Origin: Rhodoblastus sp963736175
Lineage (GTDB): Bacteria > Pseudomonadota > Alphaproteobacteria > Rhizobiales > Beijerinckiaceae
Reading direction: 5' to 3'
Length of the DNA stretch: 64,000 nt
NCBI GenBank assembly: GCA_963736175.1
Contig: CAVTNU010000002.1
Location: forward strand, 587,762 to 651,761
In this document: positions 8,615 through 17,620 of the stretch, piece after piece
Position numbering within the stretch: the first letter of the stretch is position 1
Layout: each line of letters starts with the position of its first letter
The notes under the pieces: generated by a model
The model's database searches: none
Told to the model about the DNA's origin: nothing
The model's input: the letters and a program-made list of their open reading frames with translations, nothing else
Made by a program: the position numbers and the translations under genes

Positions 8615-9844
8615 TTATTTCTTGACCAGCGGACATTCGCTCTCGGCGAGCGGGCGGAACGCCTCTTCGGCCGGAATCGTCGCCTTCACCGTGGCGTAAT
8701 CCCAGGGGTATTTCGATTCAGACGGCTTTTTGACCTGCAACAGATAGGCCGGATGAATCTTGCGCCCGTCGACGCGCACGTAACCCTTGCCGAAAGCCTG
8801 GTCGTCGGTCGGCAATTCCTTCATCTTGGCGACGACCTTGGCGCCGTCGCTCACGTCGCCCAAAGCCTGCGCGGCTTTCAGGTAGTGCAGCACGGCCGAA
8901 TAGACGCCCGCTTGCACCATGCTTGGCTCGGCGGCGTTTTTGGAGCGTTTCGAATAGCGTTCGGCGAAGCTGCGGGTTCCCTCGTTGGCGTCCCAGTAAT
9001 AGGTGGAGGTGAAGGTCAGGCCCTGCGCCACATTCAGGCCCAGGGAGTGCACGTCGGTGATGAACAGCAGCAGCGCGGCGAGCTGCTGTCCGCCCTGCGT
9101 GACGCCGAATTCGGCCGCCTGTTTGATCGAATTGGCGGTGTCGCCGCCGGCGTTGGCGAGGCCGATGACCTTGGCCTTGGAGCTTTGCGCCTGCAGCAGG
9201 AAGGAGGAGAAATCGGCCGTGCCGAGCGGATGGCGCACCGAGCCCACCACCTTGCCGCCGTTGGCGAGGACAACCGCCGTGGTGTCGCGCTCCAGAGCAT
9301 GACCGAAGGCGTAATCGGCGGTCAGGAAGAACCATGTGTCGCCGCCGGCTTTGGTGATCGCCTTGCCGGTGCCGTTGGCCAACGCGTAAGTGTCGTAGGT
9401 CCAGTGAATGGTGTTGGGCGTGCAGGCCTTGCCGGTCAGGTCCGAGGAGGCGGCGCCGGAATTGAGGAAGACCTTGTTCTTTTCCCTGACAACCTGGCTG
9501 ACGGCCAGCGCCACGCCGGAGTTCAGTGTATCGACGATGACGTCGACTTTGTCCACGTCGAACCATTGGCGGGCGATATTGGCGCCGATGTCGGGCTTGT
9601 TCTGGTGATCGGCGGCGATGACCTCGATCTTCCAACCTTTGGCGGCGAGGCCGGACTCCTCGACCGCCATTTGCGCCGCCAATGTCGAACCGGCGCCCCC
9701 AACATCGGCGTAAAGGCCTGACATGTCGGTGAGGTTGCCGATCTTGATGGTCTTTTCCTGCGCCCTCGCCACTTGGGTTTGCGTCAATCCCGCCAGGGCG
9801 AGAACGAGGCTGAAGGCGAAACGAGCGAGCAAAGTTTGTTTCAT
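8615..9844 (-). CDS. livK: ABC transporter periplasmic substrate-binding protein (LivK-type)
   Basis: A 409-residue periplasmic binding protein (Peripla_BP_6). Sec signal peptide at residues 1-28 with ARA-Q cleavage context, then IKIGNLTDMSGLYADVGG, the usual first strand of this class, and NSGAASSDLTGKACTPN around the ligand cleft. The ATG follows AGGAGAGG. This subgroup often binds amides, urea or aromatic acids rather than leucine, so the ligand is open. It sits between the ATPase and permease genes. Confidence 0.88.
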   Translation of the reverse strand: MKQTLLARFAFSLVLALAGLTQTQVARAQEKTIKIGNLTDMSGLYADVGGAGSTLAAQMAVEESGLAAKGWKIEVIAADHQNKPDIGANIARQWFDVDKVDVIVDTLNSGVALAVSQVVREKNKVFLNSGAASSDLTGKACTPNTIHWTYDTYALANGTGKAITKAGGDTWFFLTADYAFGHALERDTTAVVLANGGKVVGSVRHPLGTADFSSFLLQAQSSKAKVIGLANAGGDTANSIKQAAEFGVTQGGQQLAALLLFITDVHSLGLNVAQGLTFTSTYYWDANEGTRSFAERYSKRSKNAAEPSMVQAGVYSAVLHYLKAAQALGDVSDGAKVVAKMKELPTDDQAFGKGYVRVDGRKIHPAYLLQVKKPSESKYPWDYATVKATIPAEEAFRPLAESECPLVKK

Positions 9845-9900
9845 GTTCCTCTCCTGAAATTCCGTTTGTTCTCTTTGCCGGGAGCGGGCGCGCGATAGCG

Positions 9901-10644
9901 TCAGACGCCCAGATAGTCGCGCAGCTTGCCCATATTCGCCGATAATTCTTCATTGACGAAAGCATCAATGATCTTGCCGTGCTCCATTACATAATAACGG
10001 TCGGAAACACCGGAAGCCCAACGAAAATTCTGCTCGACCAGCAAAATGGTGAAGCCTCTGGCCTTCAGCTTTTCGATTGTGCGGCCGATCTGCTGAATGA
10101 TGACCGGCGCAAGGCCCTCGGTCGGCTCGTCGAGCATCAGCAGTCTGGCGCCCGTGCGCAAGATGCGGCCGATCGCCAGCATTTGCTGTTCGCCGCCGGA
10201 CAATTTGCCGCCCGAACTCGACAGACGCTCGCGCAGGTTGGGGAAAAGCTCGAAAATTTCGTCGAGCGTCAGGCCGCCGGGCGCCGTCTTGGGCGGCAGC
10301 AACAGATTTTCGTGGACGGTGAGCGAGGAAAAAACGCCGCGCTCTTCGGGGCAGAAGGCGACGCCGAGGCGGGCGATCCGGTCGGAGGGCAGGGCGATCG
10401 TCTCCACGCCCGCCAATCGGACGGAGCCGGTCCGTTTGCCCAGCATGCCGATGATCGCTTTCAGCGTCGTGGTCTTGCCCGCGCCGTTGCGTCCCAGCAG
10501 GGTGACGACTTCGCCCGGCCTGACCTCGAAATCGACGCCGTGCAGAATATGCGATTCGCCGTACCAGGCCTGCAATCGGTCGAGGACGAGCAGCGGCGCG
10601 CCGCCCGCCGTCGTCCGCAGGTCCCCGCCGGCGGCTTCAATCAT
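9901..10644 (-). CDS. livF: ABC transporter ATP-binding protein (LivF)
   Basis: ATPase of the Liv-type importer, 247 residues. Walker A GRNGAGKTT, Q-loop region, signature LSGGEQQML, Walker B RLLMLDEPTEG and the H-loop position in LLVEQNF are all present. The first 20 residues are a short extension before LVLDRLQAWYGESHIL. Its ATG overlaps the end of livG by eight bases, indicating translational coupling. Confidence 0.92.
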   Translation of the reverse strand: MIEAAGGDLRTTAGGAPLLVLDRLQAWYGESHILHGVDFEVRPGEVVTLLGRNGAGKTTTLKAIIGMLGKRTGSVRLAGVETIALPSDRIARLGVAFCPEERGVFSSLTVHENLLLPPKTAPGGLTLDEIFELFPNLRERLSSSGGKLSGGEQQMLAIGRILRTGARLLMLDEPTEGLAPVIIQQIGRTIEKLKARGFTILLVEQNFRWASGVSDRYYVMEHGKIIDAFVNEELSANMGKLRDYLGV

Positions 10645-11389
10645 GGCCGGCTCCCAGATAGGCCACCTGGACGGCCGGATCGTTCGAGACCTGGGCGTAA
10701 TCGCCTTCGGCCAAGACCTGCCCGCGCGTCAGCACGGTGATGAAGTCGGACAGATTGGCGACGACGTTGAGATTGTGTTCGACCATCAAAATCGTGCGGC
10801 CGGCCGAAACGCGCTTGATCAGAGCGGCGATGCGCTCGATGTCTTCCTGGCCCATGCCGGCCATCGGCTCGTCGAGCAGCAGCATTTTTGGGTCGAGCGC
10901 CAAGGTCGTGGCGATTTCCAACGCCCGTTTGCGGCCATAGGGCATTTCGATGGCGGGAAAATGCGCCCATTCGCTCAGCGCGACATCGTCCAGCAACGAC
11001 AATGCGCGCTCGTTCAGGCGATCCAGCGTCTTTTTGGAGCGCCAGAAATCAAAGGATTCGCCACGGCCGCGCTGCAGCGCCACCCGTACGTTCTCCAGTG
11101 CGGTGAGATGGGGAAAGACGGCGGAAATCTGGAAGGAGCGCACCATGCCGAGACGGGCGACGGCGGCCGGTTTGGCCGTCGTGATCTCGCGTCCTTCATA
11201 AAGAATGCGCCCGCCCGACGGCTCGAGGAACTTGGTGAGCAGGTTGAAACAGGTCGTCTTGCCCGCGCCGTTGGGGCCGATCAGGGCGTGAATGGAATGA
11301 CGTTTAACGCGCAAACAGACGTTCTTGACTGCTGTAAAGCCCGCGAATTCCTTTGTCAGGCCGACCGTTTCGAGAACGTAATCGCTCAA
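10637..11389 (-). CDS. livG: ABC transporter ATP-binding protein (LivG)
   Basis: Second ATPase of the Liv-type importer, 250 residues. Walker A GPNGAGKTT, a signature region reading MPYGRKRALEIA (the LivG variant of LSGGQ), Walker B KMLLLDEPMAGM and H-loop HNLNVV. The TTG at 11389 is preferred over upstream codons because GAGGAAG lies eight bases before it and LSDYVLETVGL is the expected N-terminus. First gene of the five-gene operon; it shares a 436-base divergent region with ccoN. Confidence 0.9.
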   Translation of the reverse strand: MSDYVLETVGLTKEFAGFTAVKNVCLRVKRHSIHALIGPNGAGKTTCFNLLTKFLEPSGGRILYEGREITTAKPAAVARLGMVRSFQISAVFPHLTALENVRVALQRGRGESFDFWRSKKTLDRLNERALSLLDDVALSEWAHFPAIEMPYGRKRALEIATTLALDPKMLLLDEPMAGMGQEDIERIAALIKRVSAGRTILMVEHNLNVVANLSDFITVLTRGQVLAEGDYAQVSNDPAVQVAYLGAGHD

Positions 11390-11724
11390 CTCGGCACTTC
11401 CTCTGTCCGGCGTTTTTTTTTGCGCCGAGCGCCCGTTTGACCGGACTTGCCGTTTCAAGGATAGGCGCTTTGGCGCGCGCGAATCAAGCGCCGCGTAAAG
11501 GTTTGGCGGCGTCGCCACGCCCGCGCATGCGCACGGCCCCGGGGCAAGGTCGCGAATCGATCGAAAATTTGGGGCCCATCGGCGCAATGGGCGCTTCTGT
11601 GACGAAGGGATGAGGCAAATATTCGCTTCCGGCGCAGCGACCGAATGACGCAGGGCGCCTGGATTTGGCCGCATGTCAAGGATTTCGGCGACCTTGTGTC
11701 AAAAATGTGGACTTGCGGTCTGAA

Positions 11725-11738
11725 TTGACTTGAGTCAA
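11725..11738 (+). promoter_or_regulatory. FixK/FNR box upstream of ccoN
   Basis: TTGACTTGAGTCAA is a perfect palindrome of the FNR/FixK consensus (TTGAC-N4-GTCAA). Its centre lies about 94 bases before the ccoN ATG, which fits a class II site at -41.5 with a leader of roughly 50 bases. It is the only such box I found in the window. The rest of the livG-ccoN gap (11390-11825) shows no gene. Confidence 0.85.
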
Positions 11739-11825
11739 TGAATCAGGCGCAGGAGCGGGCGATGGTCCGGCGCAGGACGGAACGGACTTTCAAAAGTCTG
11801 TCCGTCGTCATTGGGGCGATAAAAC

Positions 11826-13499
11826 ATGGCGCAATCAGGAACCTTAACAGCGCAGCCGCCGGCAAGCGGCAAGAAACTGTCGATCGGCGAGCTTTTGGGC
11901 ATCGTCTTGTCGGTAGCGGGCGCACTCGTAGCGATATTCATCGCGTCTAAAGCGTATACGCCGGAATACGCTTTCCATATGATCGTGTTTGCTCTGGCGG
12001 GCCTGCTTTCGGCCTTCCTGATCGGCAAGCGCTACACCATTCGGCCCGCGTCGATTCCGCAGGAAATCGACGGAAAGCCGAACTATAATTACGGTCCGGT
12101 GAAATTCTCCAGCATCGCCGCGATTTTCTGGGGCATCGCCGGCTTTCTGGTCGGTCTGATCATCGCCTTGGAATTGGCCTTCCCGGACCTCAGCATGGGG
12201 CTGCCGTGGATCAATTTCGGCCGTCTGCGTCCGTTGCACACCTCGGCGGTCATCTTCGCCTTCGGCGGCAACGTATTGCTGGCGACGTCGTTCTACGTCG
12301 TGCAGCGCACCTGCCGCGCGCGTCTGGCCGGCGCTCTGTCGCCGTGGTTCGTGGTGCTCGGCTTCAACCTGTTCATCGTCATCGCCGGCACGGGCTATCT
12401 GCTCGGCATCACCCAGGGCAAGGAATACGCCGAGCCGGAATGGTATTCCGACCTTTGGCTGACCATCGTCTGGGTCACCTATCTGCTGGTGTTCCTGGCG
12501 ACTTTGTGGAAGCGCAAAGAGCCCCACATCTACGTGGCGAACTGGTTCACCCTGTCCTTCATCGTCACCATCGCGATGCTGCATCTGGGCAACAACGCCA
12601 CCGTGCCGGTGTCGATCTTCTCGCCGAAGTCCTACATCGTCTGGTCGGGCGTTCAAGACGCCATGTTCCAATGGTGGTATGGCCATAACGCGGTGGGCTT
12701 CTTCCTGACCGCCGCGTTCCTGGCGATCATGTACTACTTCGTGCCCAAGCGCGCGGAGCGGCCGATTTATTCCTACCGTCTGTCGATCATCCACTTCTGG
12801 GCTCTGATCTTCATGTACATCTGGGCCGGCCCGCACCATCTGCACTATACGGCTCTGCCGGATTGGGCGCAGACGCTTGGCATGACCTTCTCCATCATGC
12901 TGTGGATGCCTTCGTGGGGCGGCATGATTAACGGTCTGATGACGCTTTCGGGCGCTTGGGACAAGCTGCGCACCGATCCCGTGCTGCGTATGCTGGTCGT
13001 GTCGGTCGCCTTCTACGGCATGTCGACCTTCGAAGGCCCGCTGATGTCGATCAAGGTGGTGAACTCCTTGTCGCATTACACGGACTGGACCATCGGACAC
13101 GTTCATTCGGGCGCCTTGGGCTGGGTCGGCTTTGTCTCCTTCGGGGCTCTCTACTGCCTGATCCCGTGGATCTTCAACCGCAAGCTCTACTCCCTCAAGC
13201 TGGTCAACTGGCACTTCTGGGTCGCGACCATCGGCATCGTCTTGTACATCTCGGCGATGTGGGTGTCGGGCATCCTTCAGGGTCTGATGTGGCGTGCGTA
13301 CACTTCGGTCGGCTTCCTTGAATATTCCTTCATCGAAACGGTCGAGGCCATGCGTCCCTTCTATCTGATTCGTGCGCTCGGCGGCGGCTTGTTCCTCGTC
13401 GGCGCCTTGATCATGGCCTTCAACTTCTACAAGACCATCGCTTCGCCTGAAGAGGCTGAAGCTTCCGAAGCCAACCCCGCGCTCGCGCCGGCCGAGTGA
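11826..13499 (+). CDS. ccoN: Cytochrome cbb3 oxidase catalytic subunit I
   Basis: Catalytic heme-copper oxidase subunit of the high-affinity cbb3 terminal oxidase, reducing oxygen to water in the cytoplasmic membrane. 557 residues, with at least twelve hydrophobic segments. The low-spin heme ligand region appears as RLRPLHTSAVIFAFGGN; the CuB/heme b3 region is in QWWYGHNAVGFFLT and WAGPHHLHYTALPDW; VNSLSHYTDWTIGHVHSG carries further heme ligands. Start ATG 11826 gives a polar N-terminus ahead of the first helix. First gene of ccoNOQP, controlled by the FixK box upstream. Confidence 0.97.
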   Translation: MAQSGTLTAQPPASGKKLSIGELLGIVLSVAGALVAIFIASKAYTPEYAFHMIVFALAGLLSAFLIGKRYTIRPASIPQEIDGKPNYNYGPVKFSSIAAIFWGIAGFLVGLIIALELAFPDLSMGLPWINFGRLRPLHTSAVIFAFGGNVLLATSFYVVQRTCRARLAGALSPWFVVLGFNLFIVIAGTGYLLGITQGKEYAEPEWYSDLWLTIVWVTYLLVFLATLWKRKEPHIYVANWFTLSFIVTIAMLHLGNNATVPVSIFSPKSYIVWSGVQDAMFQWWYGHNAVGFFLTAAFLAIMYYFVPKRAERPIYSYRLSIIHFWALIFMYIWAGPHHLHYTALPDWAQTLGMTFSIMLWMPSWGGMINGLMTLSGAWDKLRTDPVLRMLVVSVAFYGMSTFEGPLMSIKVVNSLSHYTDWTIGHVHSGALGWVGFVSFGALYCLIPWIFNRKLYSLKLVNWHFWVATIGIVLYISAMWVSGILQGLMWRAYTSVGFLEYSFIETVEAMRPFYLIRALGGGLFLVGALIMAFNFYKTIASPEEAEASEANPALAPAE

Positions 13500-13509
13500 G
13501 GAGACCACC

Positions 13510-14241
13510 ATGTCAATGTGGAACAAACACGCGATCCTTGAGAAAAATTCGATCATTCTCACGGTCGCCATTCTATTGGTGGTCGCCATCGGCGGTCTGG
13601 TCGAAATCGGCCCGCTCTTCTATCTGAAGAGCACGATCGAGACGGTGGACGGGGTTCGCCCCTACACCCCGCTGGAGCTGGCCGGGCGCAACATCTACGT
13701 CCGCGAAGGCTGCTATCTCTGCCATTCGCAGATGATCCGCTCGTTGCGCGACGAAGTGGAGCGCTACGGCCATTACTCGCTGGCGGCGGAGTCGAAATAC
13801 GACCATCCCTTCCAGTGGGGTTCGAAGCGCACCGGTCCTGATCTGGCGCGCATCGGCGGCAAGTATTCGGACGAATGGCAGCGCGGCCATCTGGACAACC
13901 CGCGCTCGGTCGTTCCGGGTTCGGTGATGCCGCGCTACGCGTTCCTCGCCAGCTCGCCGCTCAAAGCCGAACATATCGGCGAAGATATGGGCATTCTGGC
14001 GCTCGAGGGCGTGCCCTACACGAAAGAGGACATCGCCAAGGCGAGCGCCGACATCAAGGCGCAGACCAATCCTGACGACGCCGGCGTCGCCGACCTCGTC
14101 AAGCGTTATCCCAAGACGACAGCGCATGCTTCATTGAACGCGGGCGTCGTCACCGAACAGGATGCGTTGGTCGCCTATCTGCAAATGCTTGGCACGCTCG
14201 TTGATTTCAAGATCTACGACGACAAGGCGAACCTGCGTTGA
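13510..14241 (+). CDS. ccoO: Cytochrome cbb3 oxidase monoheme subunit II
   Basis: Membrane-anchored monoheme cytochrome c of cbb3 oxidase, 243 residues. One N-terminal helix (about 20-40), then the heme c site C68-x-x-C71-H72 (CYLCHSQ); a downstream Met such as that in SVMPRYAF is a plausible distal ligand. GAGGAG before the ATG is a strong ribosome site, ten bases after the ccoN stop. Confidence 0.96.
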   Translation: MSMWNKHAILEKNSIILTVAILLVVAIGGLVEIGPLFYLKSTIETVDGVRPYTPLELAGRNIYVREGCYLCHSQMIRSLRDEVERYGHYSLAAESKYDHPFQWGSKRTGPDLARIGGKYSDEWQRGHLDNPRSVVPGSVMPRYAFLASSPLKAEHIGEDMGILALEGVPYTKEDIAKASADIKAQTNPDDAGVADLVKRYPKTTAHASLNAGVVTEQDALVAYLQMLGTLVDFKIYDDKANLR

Positions 14242-14249
14242 GGTGAACC

Positions 14250-14399
14250 ATGGATATCGAGCAAATAATGGGCCCGCTGAAATTGGTGAGCCTCCTGTCG
14301 GTCGTCTTCACATTTCTCGCCATCGTCGCCTACGCTTTGTGGCCTTCGATGCAGAAAGATTTTGACGAAGCCGCTCGCCTGCCGCTGAATGAGGACTGA
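14250..14399 (+). CDS. ccoQ: Cytochrome cbb3 oxidase small subunit CcoQ/FixQ
   Basis: A 49-residue single-span membrane protein: short polar start (MDIEQIMG), one hydrophobic helix at about 12-30, then YALWPSMQKDFDEAARLPL, the typical FixQ tail. It stabilises interaction of CcoP with the CcoNO core in other bacteria. GAGGTG precedes the ATG, eight bases after ccoO; ccoP starts three bases after its stop. Confidence 0.93.
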   Translation: MDIEQIMGPLKLVSLLSVVFTFLAIVAYALWPSMQKDFDEAARLPLNED

Positions 14400-14402
14400 G
14401 AC

Positions 14403-15272
14403 ATGGCTGACGAACATAATCAAGAAATCGACGCCGCGACTGGCGTGCCGACGACCGGCCATGAGTGGGACGGCGTCAAGGAGTTGAACACGCCGCTGCC
14501 GAGATGGTGGCTGTATCTGTTCTATGCGTGCATCGTCTGGTCGTTCGGCTACTGGGTCGTCTATCCGGCGATTCCGTTGGCGGGCGACTTTACCCACGGC
14601 ACGTTCGGCTGGTCCTCGCGTGGGGCCGTCGCACAAGACCTCGGCGCGCTGAAAGCTCAGCGCGCGGACATGACCGCGGCCTTGTCCAAGGCCTCGCTCG
14701 CCGATATCGAGAAAGACCCGAAAATGCTCGGTTTCGCCCGCGCTTTGGCCAAACCGGCCTTCGGCGACAATTGCTCGCCTTGCCACGGGCAAGGCGCGCA
14801 GGGCGGCAAGGGCTATCCCAACCTGAACGACGACGATTGGCTGTGGGGCGGCAAGCTCGATCAGATCAACGCCACCATCACGCATGGCGCGCGTTCTGGC
14901 GATTCTGCGGGCCATCAGGGCAATATGCCGGCGTTCGGTCGCGACGGCATCCTCAAGAAGGATGAAATCGAGGCGGTGGTCAGCTACGTCCGCTCGCTGT
15001 CGGGCTTGGAAACGGGCGATTTCTCGGCGGGCAAGAAAATCTTCGCCGATAATTGCGCGTCCTGCCATGGCGACGACGCCAAGGGCAATCAGGACATGGG
15101 CTCGGCCAACCTGACCGACAAGATCTGGCTCTATGGCGGGGATCGTCCCACCGTGATCCAGACTGTGACGAACGGCCGCGGCGGCACGATGCCGGCGTGG
15201 GGCGGTCGTCTTGACGAGACCACGATCAAGGCGCTGACCGTTTATGTCCACTCGCTGGGCGGCGGAAAATAA
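14403..15272 (+). CDS. ccoP: Cytochrome cbb3 oxidase diheme subunit III
   Basis: Diheme membrane-anchored cytochrome c that passes electrons to CcoO. 289 residues: N-terminal EWDGVKELNTPLPRWW motif, one membrane helix at about 35-58, heme sites C124-x-x-C127-H128 (CSPCHG) and C218-x-x-C221-H222 (CASCHG), with Met ligands in GNMPAFG and GTMPAWG. Last gene before a strong terminator, so ccoNOQP forms one transcription unit. Confidence 0.96.
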   Translation: MADEHNQEIDAATGVPTTGHEWDGVKELNTPLPRWWLYLFYACIVWSFGYWVVYPAIPLAGDFTHGTFGWSSRGAVAQDLGALKAQRADMTAALSKASLADIEKDPKMLGFARALAKPAFGDNCSPCHGQGAQGGKGYPNLNDDDWLWGGKLDQINATITHGARSGDSAGHQGNMPAFGRDGILKKDEIEAVVSYVRSLSGLETGDFSAGKKIFADNCASCHGDDAKGNQDMGSANLTDKIWLYGGDRPTVIQTVTNGRGGTMPAWGGRLDETTIKALTVYVHSLGGGK

Positions 15273-15298
15273 CTTCCGGAATTCGGTCTTTTATGCGA

Positions 15299-15328
15299 AT
15301 GGGCGGCTGAAAAGCCGCCCATTTTTTT
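15299..15328 (+). terminator. Rho-independent terminator after ccoP
   Basis: A 10-bp stem ATGGGCGGCT/AGCCGCCCAT with GAAA loop followed by seven T. The rest of the ccoP-ccoG gap (15329-15609) holds nothing I can assign; no second FixK box is visible. Confidence 0.9.
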
Positions 15329-15609
15329 GCGCGTCGTCGATGTCGTCTGGACCGCCGAGGCCCGCTCGCTACGAAAGCGCATGACATGGCGGCGATTTCC
15401 TGCTTAAAAGCCGTCGCGGCGTACGCGGGACCAGCGTCCCGGCAGCCGACCGGACTTCGCCTTACTAGCGGCATGAAGCGCTTTCATTCGGATTTTAGGG
15501 ATCTGGCGCGCGTGTGCATGAAGACACTTGGCGTTCGGCGTGCGGCGACGGCTGTCGTCGGGTTCACCGGGGTTGTGCAGCAGGTTCGCGCCATGCGGAA
15601 GAAGGGCAG

Positions 15610-17100
15610 ATGAGCGGCGATTTAGGATTGATCTCGGGCGTGAAACCGGCGGCGCTCAAAATTGCCGAACCCCTTGCCACGGCCGACGGCGGCCTTTTCG
15701 AATCGCGCAAGCAAATATTTCCGCAGCGTGTTTCGGGGTTTTTCCGGAACATTAAATGGGGCCTGCTGATCGGCGGCCTGCTGATCTATTATCTTTTGCC
15801 GTTTGTGCGTTGGAATAGAGGTCCGGACGCGCCCTCGCAGGCGGTTCTGGTCGATATCGCCAATCATCGCTTTTATTTTTTCGGCATCGAAATCTGGCCG
15901 CAGGAAGTCTATTACATCACCGGCCTGCTCGTGCTCGCCGCGATGGTGCTATTTTTGATGAACGCCGTCGCCGGACGTGTCTGGTGCGGTTATCTGTGTC
16001 CGCAAACGGTGTGGACCGATCTCTACATGCTGATTGAGCGTCTCGTGGAGGGCGACCGCCGCGAGCGCATGATAAAGGCGAAACAGCCCTTCAGTTTGGA
16101 TCGTTTCGTCGAATTGCTGATGAAGCATTCGCTCTGGCTGATCGTCGCCTGGTGGACCGGCGGCGCCTGGGTTCTTTATTTCGCCGACGCGCCGACGCTT
16201 TTCAAACAGCTCGCGACCTTTCAGGCGCCGGCGATCGCCTATATTTGGATCGCCATCCTGACCCTCAGCACCTATATGCTCGCCGGCTTCGCGCGTGAGC
16301 AGGTGTGCGTGTTCATGTGTCCCTGGCCGCGTATTCAAGCCGCGCTGACGGATGAGTGGGCGCTGAACATCAGTTATCGGTTCGATCGTGGCGAACCGCG
16401 CGGCTCGGTGAAGAAAAACGCCGCGTTGCGCGTCGCCGGTCAGCCGGCTGGCGACTGTGTCGATTGCGGTCAATGCGTCGCCGTCTGTCCGACCGGCGTC
16501 GACATTCGCAAAGGTCTCGACATGGGTTGCATCCAATGCGGCCTGTGCATCGACGCCTGCGATGCGGTGATGACGAAGATCGGCAAGCCGACGCGGCTGA
16601 TCGCCTATGACACCGACGTGAACATTTATCGCCGCGCCGATGGCCTGCCCGCGCTCAAGGCCCGCTTCCTGCGCGCGCGCACGCTGATTTACCTCGCCAT
16701 CATTCTTGCCGTCGCCGGCCTGATGGGCTTTACTCTGGCGACGCGGCGGACGCTTGGCGTCGACGTCATGCATGACCGCAATCCGATCTATGTTTCGCTG
16801 TCGGACGGTTCGGTGCGCAACGCCTACACGATCCGTCTTCTCAACAAGGGCGGCGCGATGCGCACGTTTAATTTGAGCGTCGAAGGCCTTGCGCCCATCC
16901 GCATCGACGCCGCCGGCGCCACGGCCACCGCCAATGGCGTCGCCATCACCGTCGATCCAGACCAGACATTGGAGATGCGCGTGTTGCTGACTGCCCCGCC
17001 AGACGCCAGTTTGCCGCCGAGCACGCCGCTGCGCGTGGTTTTGACCGACGCCCAGACCGGCGAAACGGCGAAAGCCTCCGACTTTTTCAAGGCCCCTTGA
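15610..17100 (+). CDS. ccoG: Cytochrome oxidase maturation protein CcoG (FixG/RdxA)
   Basis: Membrane iron-sulfur protein needed for cbb3 assembly; in Rhodobacter it acts as a cupric reductase. 496 residues: about five membrane helices; a conserved GRVWCGYLCPQTVWTD motif; the ferredoxin-type cluster motifs CVDCGQCVAVCPTG and CIQCGLCIDACDAV; and a C-terminal immunoglobulin-like periplasmic domain from about residue 375. The ATG at 15610 is preferred for GAAGGG just upstream and its match to the family N-terminus. Starts the ccoGHIS-ccoA run. Confidence 0.95.
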   Translation: MSGDLGLISGVKPAALKIAEPLATADGGLFESRKQIFPQRVSGFFRNIKWGLLIGGLLIYYLLPFVRWNRGPDAPSQAVLVDIANHRFYFFGIEIWPQEVYYITGLLVLAAMVLFLMNAVAGRVWCGYLCPQTVWTDLYMLIERLVEGDRRERMIKAKQPFSLDRFVELLMKHSLWLIVAWWTGGAWVLYFADAPTLFKQLATFQAPAIAYIWIAILTLSTYMLAGFAREQVCVFMCPWPRIQAALTDEWALNISYRFDRGEPRGSVKKNAALRVAGQPAGDCVDCGQCVAVCPTGVDIRKGLDMGCIQCGLCIDACDAVMTKIGKPTRLIAYDTDVNIYRRADGLPALKARFLRARTLIYLAIILAVAGLMGFTLATRRTLGVDVMHDRNPIYVSLSDGSVRNAYTIRLLNKGGAMRTFNLSVEGLAPIRIDAAGATATANGVAITVDPDQTLEMRVLLTAPPDASLPPSTPLRVVLTDAQTGETAKASDFFKAP

Positions 17101-17110
17101 AGGACGCGCG

Positions 17111-17614
17111 ATGAGTGAACAAAGCGATTATCAACCCGGCGGCAAGAAGCTGACAGGCCGTTCGGTCCTGGCGATGCTGGTGGCGTTTTTCACGGTCATG
17201 CTGTTGGCCAACGCCATCATGGCGCGCTATGCGATCAAGACCTTCTCCGGTCTTGACGCCGACAATCCTTACGACAGCGGCCTTGCCTACAACCGCGAGA
17301 TCGAGGCGGCCAAGGCGCAGGCCGAACTCGGCTGGCGTGTCGATCTGACCCGCACCAGGGAAGGTCCGGCCACCGCCATTACCGTCACCGCCAAGGACCG
17401 GGACGGCCGGCCGTTGATCGGGGTCGAGGTTTCGACGCGCTTCATGCATCCCGCCAACCGCAAGCTCGATCAGGTCGTCGCCGCCAGCGAGACAGCGGAG
17501 GGCGTCTACAAAGCCGGCGCGGATTTGACGCCCGGCCATTGGGAGGTGCTGATCGATATCAGCCGCGATGGCGCCAGATTGTTTCGAACCGACAATCAAA
17601 TCGACGTCGAGTAA
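17111..17614 (+). CDS. ccoH: Cytochrome oxidase maturation protein CcoH (FixH)
   Basis: A 167-residue membrane-anchored assembly factor. One N-terminal helix (about 17-38: VLAMLVAFFTVMLLANAIM), then the FixH periplasmic domain starting MARYAIKTFSGLD and ending in a beta-rich part that contains FMHPANRKLDQ. It starts ten bases after ccoG and ends six bases before ccoI. Confidence 0.93.
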   Translation: MSEQSDYQPGGKKLTGRSVLAMLVAFFTVMLLANAIMARYAIKTFSGLDADNPYDSGLAYNREIEAAKAQAELGWRVDLTRTREGPATAITVTAKDRDGRPLIGVEVSTRFMHPANRKLDQVVAASETAEGVYKAGADLTPGHWEVLIDISRDGARLFRTDNQIDVE

Positions 17615-17620
17615 CGCGAC

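Noticed and set aside
11844..13589. A 581-codon open frame antisense to ccoN
   Set aside because: Arg/Gln/Asp-rich low-sense composition with no family motifs; ccoN is unmistakable on the other strand. The same applies to long antisense frames opposite ccoI, gyrB, rpoD and pyruvate kinase.
15329..15609. A second FixK box or small gene before ccoG
   Set aside because: No TTGA-N6-TCAA pattern was found; the short open frame there has no recognisable features or ribosome site.
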